From NCBI GenBank assembly GCA_013397115.1, contig VWZW01007201.1, positions 42,555-106,554 of the forward strand: a stretch of DNA of 64,000 nucleotides, read 5' to 3'. Below, in pieces: positions 13,788 through 25,500 of this stretch. Source of the stretch: Edolisoma coerulescens (taxonomy: Eukaryota; Chordata; Aves; Passeriformes; Campephagidae). The translations under genes were made by a program, and so were the position numbers. The notes beneath the pieces are model-generated. The model saw only the letters and a program-made list of their open reading frames with translations, was not told the DNA's origin and made no database searches. Each line of letters starts with the position of its first letter. Position 1 is the first letter of the stretch.

Positions 13788-15747
13788 ATTGTGTAATTCT
13801 CTGATACTGTCACTGGGGTCAAAACTCAAAAGGTCCCTTTAGACCTTCAGCTTTTCTGTGTGGTGAGTGCCTCGTGCATGACTTTAAACTGTGCAATTTA
13901 AAAAGTGACCCGTGAGAAGATTGTGTGTGATCTTACTGGAAGCTGTTCCTTTTGCTTACGTAGGTGTGTCAGGTGAGGTTTATGTGCAATACCTTATCCT
14001 CCTGTGTAAAAAATTGCTCGGGTGCAGTCAGCTCCTTGCTGGTGTTCTCTGGATTGGGTGTTTTTGGGAAGGCTGAGGCCAGCAGGGGCTCCTTCCTTCC
14101 CAGTGTGGCTCACCTGCAGAAGTTAGCCAGGTGTTAATGAACTCAAGCAAGTTTGATGGGCTAAAATTGCTGCCTGCTCCGACAGCTCCCCTGTGTCCCA
14201 TCACAGCAGCTCTGCTGCCTTTTGTGTCTTGTCTTGGGGCAGGAAAAACCCATCTTGTTTTTTCAGTAACAGGCAGTGCTGCTTAAAAAACCTAAAACTA
14301 AAGCAGCCTAAGTTGTAATTCTGCAGTTTTCCCGTATCCTCTACCAACACTGATGTTAAATGAACTACCCTGAGGTTTTTCTGGCAGCCTCCCTTCCTAG
14401 AGCTTGAGCCCAGCAGTGCTTTAGGCAGGTAATACTCATGAACAAGTCACAGAGAGCTGGTTGCTCCTGCTGTATGAATGTGGCATAGGCATGGAGTGGC
14501 TGAACTTCTTATTTAATTTTGTGCTTTGCCTGTGGCAGATCTGGGTTTAGTTGCCCAAGCTGCTGGGCATCCTCTCCTGAAAAGCTCTGGGGGAGGATGA
14601 GCTTGGGAGTGAAGCTGTTTTCAAGAGGATCCTCTTTGCAGCTGGCTGATACGGAGCATGTTCCAAACTGTGTGCAGATTAGGGAGAACAAAAATAGTGT
14701 TATCTGTTTGAGGAATTTATTGAATCCAGATACTGCTCTGAGACTGCGTGCTGTGTTCCTGGTGACTGTTGGATGTGAGTCTGCTTGCCAGCTTGAGAAA
14801 ATCCCAGGAAAATATCCCAATTAAAGGAGCTCTTGCCTTGGCTAAATCATACGTGGTATCTCTTAAACTGCTTAGTATTTAAAAAAAGGCACCTTGGCAC
14901 CTGTATTTCCCCCCGTTAATGTTAGTTTTTCAAAGAGGCACGAATCCCTGAAGATTATGTGCATTTTGTGACCCAAGCATTTATAGAAGCTGTGCTTCTC
15001 ATGTGCTGGGGGTAAGCTGTGAGTGACTCATTAGCCAGATGGAGCTACAATTTATTTCTATCTTCTCCAGTAAGTTAATCCCCTGGACCTAAACTGAATG
15101 AATATCCTGTGAAATGTGGTATCTGCACTGGGTGAAACTTGAGATTTAAATTCAAAAAGGCAGAGGGTGGGTTAGAAAATCCAGGGCAGCATGAACTGGC
15201 AGGGGAAGTCAGGTGCAAGCAGTAATAGCGCACTGGAGTTCAGAAATAGTTATTTTTCTGTGGCACGGGCTCTGTTTAGGGAACAAAAGTGCAATTCTTT
15301 TGTTAAAGGCAGGATGGGAACAGTAACTGGGTCTGTGCACGGCCTGGGACAGATGCAGCTTGTTCCCCTTTTTCAGAATGACTAAAGGGATGTTGTGAGG
15401 TCTGGAATTCACGGGTGAGGCGGGAGCATGTCTGCAAGGGGGGAGCCTGGCACGGGTGCTGGACTCTAAGAAATGTGATCGAGAGCAGGTTGAATATCAA
15501 CTAGGAGTGAAAGGTGAGTATTTAACCAAATCCCTTGAAATTTAAATGTAGCTAAAGTCACTGTGCCTCTCCTAGGCAGTAGGGAGGGGGAGTGCAGTGT
15601 GATTGCTACTGGGAGTGCCTTGCCTGGGATTGTGGGTTTGGGTGCGTGGGCAGCTGGTGCAGCCGCCCTGGAGAGTTCTCTGAGGGAGCTGCAAGTGATA
15701 AAAGTCCCATTGCAGCACTTTGGGGGAGAAATGCTTATTTTTTGTGA

Positions 15748-15775
15748 TTTTACCATCCTGACTGGGATGGTAAAA
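15748..15775. repeat. Perfect inverted repeat, 11-bp stem, 6-nt loop
   Basis: The left arm at 15748-15758 and right arm at 15765-15775 are exact reverse complements around the loop TGACTG. No coding or repeat family explains it. It could be chance, a tiny transposon relic, or an RNA hairpin within the intron. Confidence 0.7.
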
Positions 15776-16959
15776 CTAAATGGAGCAGTTAAGCTGGTAG
15801 GTGAAGGTGTGTCCATGTAGCATTTGCTTTTTTCTGCTTTTAACAGAATGATTTTCTTCATCCCGTTTCTTTCTGCATGGCATAGAATTCTTTTTTCCCC
15901 CCCTATAGATTGGTTCTGTTTTGTCCTAGATGGCTTGTCAGTGTAATACAGAAATATAAATGGGAATGGTAGAACTGTTTTAGTAATTGTAGATTGTCAG
16001 AGGACGACTGGAAACTGTGTGTGAGCCAAAACACTGCCAATTTACCCCATGGCAAGGATGCCACTTTGTAAAGACATTTTGACAGAGGGTGGTGTGATGG
16101 ATGTTGTTTTGTCACTCTGCACAGAGCCAGCAGCAGTGGGATCCTCCCAGAGTGAGTTTTAAATACCCTTGCTGGGCTGAGATGAGAGATTAGTGTATGG
16201 CCATCAGAGCAGAGCTTTTGCTTGCCGTTCCTGTGTGCTAAAGCAATTCTAGTTACATCCTGAGACTTTTATTTGGGTTTAGTTTTTTTGACCCCTGCTT
16301 GCGTGTGAAAAAACTGGATTTGTGTATGGAGTTCAGAGATCGGATCTGCCTGCCTCTGATCAGTGTTTGGGGTGGAAGGGTCCACGTGGCTTGTGCTTGG
16401 CTTTGCCCCGATGAGCAGGAGAGGGGCAGGAGCAGGAATGGAGCCTGGAGAGGCTCTGGACCTCATCACTGCAGTGTCGTGCTCCCGATCTGGGAGATGA
16501 TCCCGTTTTTGGTGAAGAGCAGGGCGGAGGACGGAGGCTCAGCAGAGCTCACACTGCTTGTCCAGCTCTGAGATCAGACCTCAGCTAGTCCAGCACACGT
16601 TCCCCACCCGCACTAGCTGTTGTAATTCTGTATTTATGGCTCCTCTGCAAGCAGCTGAAGCTTTCAAATGTCTCTCCTCTCTGGTCTCGGAGCAGCAACC
16701 ACTTTGTGCGAGCGTGTCCTGCCTCGATGGCCGTGGTGCCCTCCTGACCCTCGAGCCTTGAACCTCTTTAACAGCACATGTCACCCTGAGCCTGTGGTTT
16801 GACCTGAGCATCTGGTGTCAGATGCTGGGAAATGTGTCGGGACTGACAGGGTGTGAGTGTCCCTCCCATGAGTTCACGGCTGGCCGTGTGCTGGTGTCAT
16901 CAGCAGGGCAGAGCTGGGCCGTGCTGGGCTCCTTGGGCTTGGGTATTGTCACTGTTGCA

Positions 16960-17180
16960 GTAATGTATTGTAATGATCAACTTAATTACACTTGTGAAAA
17001 AATCTGCTTAATTACATATTTACTTTGGGGATTAGCTTTTCCCCGTAAGCGTTCAATATTGACTTTGGCTGAGACAAATTTTCAAGATCTGCTTCCTTCA
17101 AGAGATGACTAATATTAGATCACTTAGTGCAGGGAGCTGGCTTTATCAAGTAGCTGTAATTAATCATTTTGAAAGCTCCA
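16960..17180. promoter_or_regulatory. AT-rich block with three TAATTA cores, candidate enhancer
   Basis: TAATTA cores occur at 16983-16988, 17009-17014 and within 17157-17166. The first two sit in the shared 9-mer TTAATTACA, 26 bp apart. TAATTA is the classic homeodomain core. The block is unlike the CR1-bearing DNA on its left and may be a conserved non-coding element; this is inference. Confidence 0.3.
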
Positions 17181-17999
17181 GCTTAGTTTCGAGCATCTGT
17201 GCTTTTTCTCCCCAAAAGACAAGCTTTTCTTCCCACCCCTCTCAGCCCTTCCAAAACTTTCTGTGCTGGATGTAATTTTAGACCCTGTAGTTTTCAGTGA
17301 GCTGTATGCCTGCAGAAAATAAATACAAACTGGGAGGAGACTTAATGTTAAGACAACTGATGAATAATTAGTGTATTGAAATGTTAGTCTTTTATTTGGA
17401 TAACTTAATAGCCAAATTAGAGTTCCCAGTCCTTGCTTTCTGTGCTGCTCAATGCACTGTACAAATATATTATCACAGTAACTCCTGTCTGTCCAGAAAT
17501 TGTTCTATATAACAACTATTCCCTCTTGAGCCAGAGCCAGGCTCCACACCGAGCTCTCTCCAGTGTGGCAGGATGGCACAAGCCAGTTTGTGGTAGCAGC
17601 TTCCAAAACAGTCAGGAATTGAGATAAAACAACTTTAAATAAGTAAATCTTCTGCCCAGAGGCAAGGAGAGCCTGTCTTCTCCCTGCACCACGCAGCTTC
17701 TCCATGGACTTTATTCCCTGTGCCCTTGGTAGGCACATCTGTTTTCATTTTTCAAGCAGCAGTGGAAATATTCCGAGCAACCTGGGTTAAATCCCTTGCC
17801 TTTCATTCCCAAGAGAATGGGTGTCCCAAGGGACACTTGAGTTGAAGAGTCATTTATTTCTTGTGTGGAGGAAAACGTAGTTGTAGCATGTGCTTCCCAT
17901 GATGGGTTTTAAACTGAGTTGGTGGACTGGGAATTGCACTTGCCTAATTAGTTTGGATTATGTCTGGATTTTTTTTTTTTCAATATTTGGTGGTGGTTG

Positions 18000-18022
18000 T
18001 TTTTTTTTTTTTTTTTTTTTTT
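18000..18022 (+). repeat. Poly-T homopolymer, about 23 nt
   Basis: A run of T at 18000-18022 follows a shorter T run about 30 bp upstream. It is a low-complexity tract with no poly(A)-tailed retrocopy recognisable beside it. Confidence 0.9.
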
Positions 18023-18955
18023 CCTTCTTGGAACAAACAGTCTGGAGAAGATTTGGATTCTTCCTGCAGAAATTGTTCGTAGCAGTCAGTTGTGAACTGG
18101 GAAAATCTGGCTTGTCTTGACCCCAAAGTTAGGTTTTATAACATCATTTTGACTGTTTTTTAACTTTGTGGTTCCTGCTTTTTTAGAAAGAAAAAAGATA
18201 TAATGTTTGGGACAAAAATACTGTTTTCAGCAAATTATCCTGGAATCATCTGGTCTGTATAAGTGCCCTGGAAGTTTTATACCATCACATGTTCAAAATA
18301 AGTAACAGATCTTCCCGTTTCCCCATAAATGTATGGAATTTTCATGAGTGTGAAGCTGGATTTTAGACTTCAAAAAGCAGTTTTGAAAATACTTGATTCT
18401 TTATGGTTGACTAAAATTCAGGGTTCTCTCCTGTCTTCTCCTCATTCCACTTCTGAAGCTGTCATGAATCTGGGAACAAAAGGAAGGTGAAATTTAACTC
18501 CCACTTGCCAAGATATGAATCTTCATTCATTATGTTTGATTTATTAAAAAAAAAAAGGTGTTCTGCACATACCAGTCCTTATTTCACAGCCTCTGAAAGT
18601 GCTGTCTCATGTATTTCTGAAATCAAAAGCTTTAACTTCCATAAAGTCACATGGGAAGGAAGAGTGAGGAAGATGAAGAAAAGCAAGGGAAGGGAATTAT
18701 TCTCTCCCCAGATCAGCAGTCTGGTCAAGTGCACTTCTTCCTGTCCAGGCCAACAACTTTGAAGCAAGTGGTAAATGATTCCAGAAGCTGTTCCATGGCT
18801 GATAGGGTTTGATAATTTTATTAAAACTACTTTGAGGCTACTCTATAACAATGAGAAATCTTCTTTTATTATTATAATTGGTGGAGGAAATAACACTGAG
18901 GGAAAACCTGTTCAAACCCTAATTTTTCTTCTTTTTCTCTTTCTTTCTCCTGTAG

Positions 18956-19512
18956 GTTTTTTAAGAAATCATAGCTAAGAAAAAGCACAATGGAGTTTTA
19001 CGAGTCTACCTACTTCATCATCCTCATTCCTTCTGTGGTCATTACAGTCATCTTCCTCTTCTTCTGGCTTTTCATGAAAGAGACTCTATACGATGAAGTC
19101 CTCGCCAAACAGAAACGGGACCTAAAGTTCCCACCTACCAAGGCCGACAAAAAGAAAACCGAGAAGAAGAAGAACAAGAAGAAAGAGGCTCAGAATGGGA
19201 ACATCCACGAGTCTGACTCGGAAAGTGCCCCTCGGGACTTTAAGCTCTCTGATGCCCTGAGCACCGATGAAGAGCACGTCACTCCCGTCCCCTCGGGCGT
19301 CGCCGAGGCCTCCGCCGGCGTCCGGGAGCGGAAGAAGAAGGAGAAGAAGCACAAGGCCAACCAAGATGATCACGTAACTAAGGACTCGGAAGGATCCAAG
19401 TCTTCAGGCAAGAAAGTAGATCCAGTCCCTGTTACAAAACAGCCCACTCCACCATCTGAATCAACAGCAGCTAAGAAGAAGCCTGGGCAGAAGAAGCAGA
19501 AAAATGGAATGG
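18956..19512 (+). CDS. KTN1: KTN1 E1: 5' UTR tail, start codon, membrane anchor, basic domain
   Basis: The acceptor is a long pyrimidine tract ending TGTAG at 18955; 34 nt of 5' UTR precede the ATG at 18990. The exon encodes residues 1-174. Residues 7-29 (FIILIPSVVITVIFLFFWLF core) form one hydrophobic segment followed by the MKETLYDEVLAKQ motif typical of kinectin. It acts as an uncleaved ER anchor in the known family. Lysine clusters lie near residues 51-66, 112-122 and 162-171, with an acidic/serine patch (SDSES) near 75. The donor GTACCT at 19513 leaves phase 1; reading through it would stop two codons later. Bases about 19275-19330 are unusually CpG-rich. The next intron (1602 nt) contains only a TG-rich simple tract near 20941. 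Confidence 0.98.
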
Positions 19513-22500
19513 GTACCTGATGTTGCATATGCTTTTTGCACAGAACGCCAAAACCGTGTTCTGCTTTTTGCAAGGCCACAGAGTGTCTCTCACAACTGTT
19601 CTGCCTGATCTCTATGGGGCAAAGCTCCCTTCTAACCTTCTCCTTTTTTACGAGCTATTGCTTTTTTCCCCCCCATTTTTCATCTGGCAGCAGTGCTCTG
19701 GTTTTCCTCCTCCCGTCCTTGCTTTCTTCTACTAAAGATGAAGTGAAACAGAGTAGCTCGTTCCTCTGCTTTGCTCTGTGGTTTGGCTGCTTTGCTCTCG
19801 ATCAAAATTTTGATGACCTGAGAGAAGTCAGTGGATGTTTGCTGTGTGCATTCTGAGTCAGGCTGTGAAAAAGTGGAGTCCTAAGAGTGGTGGCTCTGAT
19901 AAGGAAGGACATCTCAAGAAACCTCATAGCAGTCTGCAAAATAAATCCCTGTTTAAGTGCAGGCTTAATGCACGGAGAGGTGTTTGGTGGCTGATTCATG
20001 GGTTGGTGGTTGATTCATTGCTGCCCACCTGCTACACCTCTATAACTGAATGGATGATGCTAAAACTGGTCTGGCTGTTGTAACTGAAATATCCAACCTA
20101 GAACAGACCAAAAACTCATCAGAATCACTTCTGATTGTCTTGACCGTATCCTCAGCAGCTGACATGTCTCCGTGTGGTTGTCTTGACTAGGAATAGAAGT
20201 GAAAAAAGAATAAAAATACCTGGTTCTAGAAAGAAATGAAACCCAAGATATTTGCAGATCCCCTTGTGAGATGCAGGCACAGCAGGTTTGCACAGGGAGC
20301 GAGGAAAAAGAATGACATTGCTGCTTGATGTGGTAGATTTTTTCTTTTTCTGAAAAAAAAAAAAAAAAGGAGAAAAAAAGACCCACTTGCTACCGACAGA
20401 GAAAGTATTCAATCTTGTTTGTGGGTGTTCTCCAAAAATCTCTGTGGCACAGTTAAAATGTGGTCTGCAAGCACAGTTCTGAGGGCAGCCACAAGTAACT
20501 CTTATCCTTGATTACAGGAGCTGACACCAGAGCCCTGTGCTGTGCGTGTCAGCTCTGACAAGAATCTTAATATAGCACAGGCTGTCCAAAATGATAAAAA
20601 AATTTCTCACTAGAAACTGCTTTTAAAAAGAACAGTTCCCTAATGGGAAACACTTATTTTCTGCTTCTCACAGTCCCAGTAGCTATTGGGGGTGTGTGTT
20701 TAAAGTGCCCAAGCGGGTTCACGGAGGGGAAAAGTACACTTCTAAATAAGAAACTAATATGGGTAACATGTGCTGTCTACTCTGTCACAGTGAAATCTGG
20801 ATTGGAGTTGTTAAACTGTTCCTTGCATTGCCGTGTGTTCTGCTTGCACATGAGATTCCTGTCTTAAAAATCACTGGGTGCTGTGGCTCTTGACTCTGCT
20901 AAACCTTCCTGTTGCTTTGGGGTCTCACCTGATCTGGGAGTTGTGTGTGTGTGAGTCTGGGTATGTGTGTATATGTGGGTAACTTTGTGTTCCGATTTAA
21001 AAGATGTGAGTTTGTTTTCCTGGGAGTGGAGACTTTGTTTATTACAGATTTACTGATTGAAAGGTATTGCTGAGGATATACAGAAGAGCATATTGTCTTA
21101 ATTGTCTATTGCAGATGATCAGGATAGTAAGACTGATTCTGTTGTGTCTCCTGCCAAAAAGCAAGAACCAGTGCTGCTCCACCAGGAGATAAAGCAAGAA
21201 AATGTGTCGGGGAAGAAGAAAGTCTCTGCAAAGAAGCAGAAAGTTGATAATGGTAAGAATTCAGTCTGTGACATTGTTCAGCTAAACCTGACTGTTAAAG
21301 CTTTTTGCCATCCATGCTTTAGTTTCTCTTCCTTTGGAAAAGGAACTTGTAGAATAGTAACTCTTTTGCTTTGAAAAAGCAGGAATTGCAGGTAGGAAAG
21401 ATTGCTGAGCCTGAGATCCTATTAAATTTTATGAATATCTGCTACCACTGAGCACAGGAAAATGAATGTTGTGAACGTTTCTGAGCTCCCTTGGATCCAA
21501 ACATCCACGCTTGAATGAGGAGTAATGTGCAGACTCAGAGTATGAGCTGAACAGGCTTTAAGTTGCTCTGAGCAAGGCATGTCTGGAACTGCTGCAGTCA
21601 TCTGCCCCAAACAAGATTGCAGTTTTTTCAGCCAGTTGCTTTGACCACATTCCTCTCTTATTGTCCTTTTGTTGGCTGGCTCTTGCTCCAACATAAACTG
21701 TTCATCTTTGCTGTCAAGGCCTTCACTGTTCGTCATCCCTTGTTCTCTGCCAAGATGCTGCTTCTTGTGTCCTCTTGGCTCACTGTGCCTCTGTGTGTGT
21801 GTTTTTCTCTTTTTCTTTTTTTTGAATTTTTTACAATGAGTGCTGTTGTGTCTGGCTTTTGGGCACAGTGTGACCATGAAGTTCTCTGAGGCCACCTTGT
21901 TAGCTTCTCAAGACTCTTCTCTGCTGGGGCAGCTATGAAGTTGGGAGCTGATGGGCTGCTCCTGGAGTAGACACTGTTGCCCACTGTTCCCTTTATACTT
22001 TGGTCAGGTTATCAGGGTGCAGATCTATCGTGGGCCCTGTTCAGTCCAGGATGGGGGTTCCAAGCAGTGTAAAGTTCCTGTATAACTGAAAAACTCCGAA
22101 ATGATTCCTGGGAAAAGCCTACTGATGGGGAACTTAGGATGTGATCACCTTTTATGGATGTTCTTGTGCTTTTCCTGCTGGAAGCAGGTGCATTGCACTT
22201 TTTTAGGGGCCACAGACTTGTCTGTACATGGCAAATAAATGTCAGTACCAGCTCAGCAGCAAAGCTGAGCTGTCAGTGCTACAGGGCAGTAGCTCATGCA
22301 TTATTTGGATGCAAACTGTTTTATTTTCAAGCCACCTCTCCAAAATGACAGAGCAAAAACGAGCTGTGGTGGACATCAGGATTAGCCAAGACAGTACTGT
22401 GGGGATTTTATACTGCAAAATGTCTCATTGATATTAAAAAGGTTTTGAAAGGAGGGGAATTTAATAAGGAAGGAAGGAAAAATATGAGGGTAGCAACTGG

Positions 22501-25500
22501 AGTAGCTGGTGGTTGTTCCTGCTAGAGGAGAGCTCTCCTCACTTCTGAGCTTGCAGTGTTACCTGCAGGTGTTTGCTGGCTGCTTAAGTGAAAGACTCTT
22601 ATCAGGTGACTCAAAAAGGTCCATCTGGCCTATTCTGCTCCTTTTACAGCAGCCAGAATTTAAGAGTGTTCTATAACTGGCTCCCTGGCAGCCAGGAGTG
22701 CGTCCTTGTTTTGCACTGATGCCCAAAACCCTGCATCCCACCCAATTCCTCCTCTCTCTGTGCTGCTGCCTGGCATCTGTTGTCCATCAGCCCTGCAGTC
22801 TGGGCTGGCTGGGGCAGTGATTTTCCTGCTGGGCTGTGCACAGCCTCTGGCATCCTGCAGGCAGTGTGGAGCAGGAGCTGGGCGAGCAGCAGCTGCAGCT
22901 CTGGCTGTGCCTGTTGCCCCAGGTCTGTCACTCCTGCTCTCCCCTTGCCTGCTTTTGTCTCTGCTGAAGAGCTCTTTGGACAGAGGCTGCTCCTTACCAC
23001 GGTGATCCACTGGTGTGGGAATGGAGACCTGGGGTCGGGCAGTACCCCTGGGTACCTCTCTGCACGTGAATGATGCCCAGAGCCTGCTCTGACAGATGAG
23101 AGATCTTCATTAAGTGCAGTGGAGTCTGCATGCAAAATGAGCTTGCTTGCTGCCCCTGCTGCATGTTCTGCCTAAGTGGTTGAGTTCCCAGGTGATGTAA
23201 TCCATGAAAATGCTGTCAGTGAAGCACGAGCTTTTAACAGAACAGGGACAAAAGACTTTACTCATATGTTAGGGATGCTGACTGGTTTCCTGCACGGCCA
23301 CAAGTAAAACAGTCTCATTGATGCTGTGTGCAACTTTCTAAAGTGAAATGAAAGTCAAAATGTAAAGGTTCTTCTCTTCTTCCTGTTAAAATGCTAAAAG
23401 GCAGCTTTGGAAGTAGGAATTTAATTGAAGCTATTAAATTACTATGCATTAGAGACCTTTATTTAATGGACTTACCTGAAGAGCTTTAATGAGTTAAACT
23501 GTGAAAGATAATAGAAATAGAGAGTATAACTAACTATTGAGGTTAGAGATGCTTTACTTCAACTCTTAGTATGTTAGGCACCTTTTCTAAAAAGGTTGGT
23601 GTCAATTATTCCAAAGCTTTAACCCATCCTATGGACTTATGATTACAGTTTTGGTGGATGAACCTCTTATTCAAGCAACTACTTATATTCCTTTGATGGA
23701 TAATTCTGACTCAGGCACTTTGGAAAAGCGTGAGCTGGTTGAAGTTGTAAAACACAATGTGAATGAGGGGATCCAGAAGAGCAGTGGCAAGAAACTGAAG
23801 AATGAAACAGATAAAGGTAAGAAACTGATAATTCAGTCTGTCTCTGGCATAGCCTGCTTGCAAACCTCAACAGGGAAGATGTGTGGGGAGGGAGATCCTC
23901 TTTGATGTACTGTGAAGAAGGGATTGGAGGAGAACATTTGTGGCTGCAGGATGCTCTTCTTCTGTGTGGTCGTTTCTGCCTTGTCTTTGGCACTGTGGAA
24001 AGGGCTTTGTGCCATCTGAATCCTTTCAGCTCTGACTGGGCTTTTGTGTCCCCAGTGAGCAAAGGGGTGATCACAGACCACACAGATGCAGCGGGGAAGT
24101 TCACAGTGCAGAGTTCAGACATTGCTCACAGGGATGGGCTCCAAACCCAGGGTGTTCAGCACAGGCTCTGGGAGTCTGCTGGAGGCTGGAAGTGCAGCCT
24201 GCATGCTCCAGGGCTGTTCATGGAGCTATCTGAGACTGACCCAGTGCAATGTGGAGTAACCTGAAGCAGATTGCCTGTGGAGAGAGTCTGGCAGTTTCCG
24301 GGGAGACTCCGAATTTTCCCTTCAGTGCAGTTGGAATTTGTTGGGACAGAGGAACTTCCTTCATACTCTCCCACAAATGCCTGGAGTGATTAATGAGCAT
24401 TGTGTTCTACCCTGAAGCTTTAAATAGGCCTCTGCCCATCCTAAAGCCTGACAGACTCAGTGAGCCACGAGGTGAGACCTCAGATTTGTGAGTAGCTAGG
24501 CTGATTCTTCAGCGTTGTCTGGTCACTCACTTCACTCTTTGGAACCTCTCTTTTCAGTCTTGTCTTCTAAAATGCCCCCTCTCAAGCTTCCTGGCAGCTC
24601 TTTGATTGGATTCCCACATTCCTGAGTCTCCTCTTGTGCTTCTGGCTGCACGTTACTGTCCTGCAGCGTCAAAGCCCCTCACGTGCACCCGTCCCTTCTC
24701 CTTTCCTTGGCACGCTGTGACCTTCTCCATGAACTCCTAATTCTCCTGTGTCAGCTGGGATTTGCCCTCCCGATATAGAAATCTCCCCTGCTCTAATTGT
24801 AAGCTCCTTGGGTGCAAGGGCAAGGTCTCTGTGCCTGAAGGGAGCACAGGGCTCAGGCCAGTCCTGGCCCAGCCGCTGTCAGTTCCGCGCTGTGGTCTCG
24901 GGGTCTTGGCATATTCCTGATAACAGCATCACTGATATGTCAGTGCAGCACTGATGTGAGCTGAAGTCTGTGGCCAAGACTTAATTTGATTTAGGACTAG
25001 AAGAGAGAGTGTGCTAGAACTCCTCAGCACTCCCTCCCCATGCTCTGTCATTCAGTGATTTTATGCTTGGTAATTTCTTCTTAGTGTCATTGCTGCTTTT
25101 TTGTTCTTCATTTATTTTTCAGACAGATCTTTGGGTTTGGTGTGTAAATTGGTTTCAGGGACCTGTGGTGAGAAACCCAGACCCTTCTCCATGGTCTGTG
25201 GGACAATTTCTGACCAAGCATCACTTTTAAGCTTGCGCTTTTTTTTATTCTTCCCATCCCTTCACATACTTTTGGGCAGTGGTGAATATTTGACAGGGAT
25301 ATGGGATGCCTTGGTCTTGTGCTCCCATTCCCTGGAGTCAGAGGGCCACCTAATGACCTGTCTATGTGCAGCCTGTTTGTGAGCAGTGTTTTTTGTTACA
25401 GTTCAGCTGAATTGTCTTTCCTCATGTGTGTCTTTTTAAACACCTGGTCAGCCATTAAGAGGGATCTTACTGATTTATCTTCCTACTGCTGAACTCTTCT

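Larger units (their letters stand above)
1..18955. other. KTN1 5' intron or 5' flank, no coding exon recognised
   Basis: No open frame here resembles a known protein and no strong CpG-island promoter is seen. Because E1 begins at a good splice acceptor with 34 nt of 5' UTR before the ATG, at least one upstream non-coding exon must exist. This stretch is therefore most likely the first intron, which is also long in mammals. It contains four CR1 fragments (2505-2776, 10188-10393, 11806-12350, 13424-13787), poly-T runs (8551-8569, 18000-18022), a small CpG cluster, a hairpin and a TAATTA cluster listed separately. An unrecognised alternative 5' UTR exon could be hidden here. Confidence 0.6.

Noticed and set aside
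18990..19520. KTN1 start frame read to its TGA as a 176-residue protein
   Set aside because: The last two codons are intron: the donor at 19513 and the E2 continuation restore the family sequence. A short intron-retained isoform is possible but not supported.
22671..23135. Minus-strand open frame, 154 codons, in intron 2
   Set aside because: Low-complexity Ala/Gln/Ser composition in a GC-richer stretch, no domain and no signals beside it.
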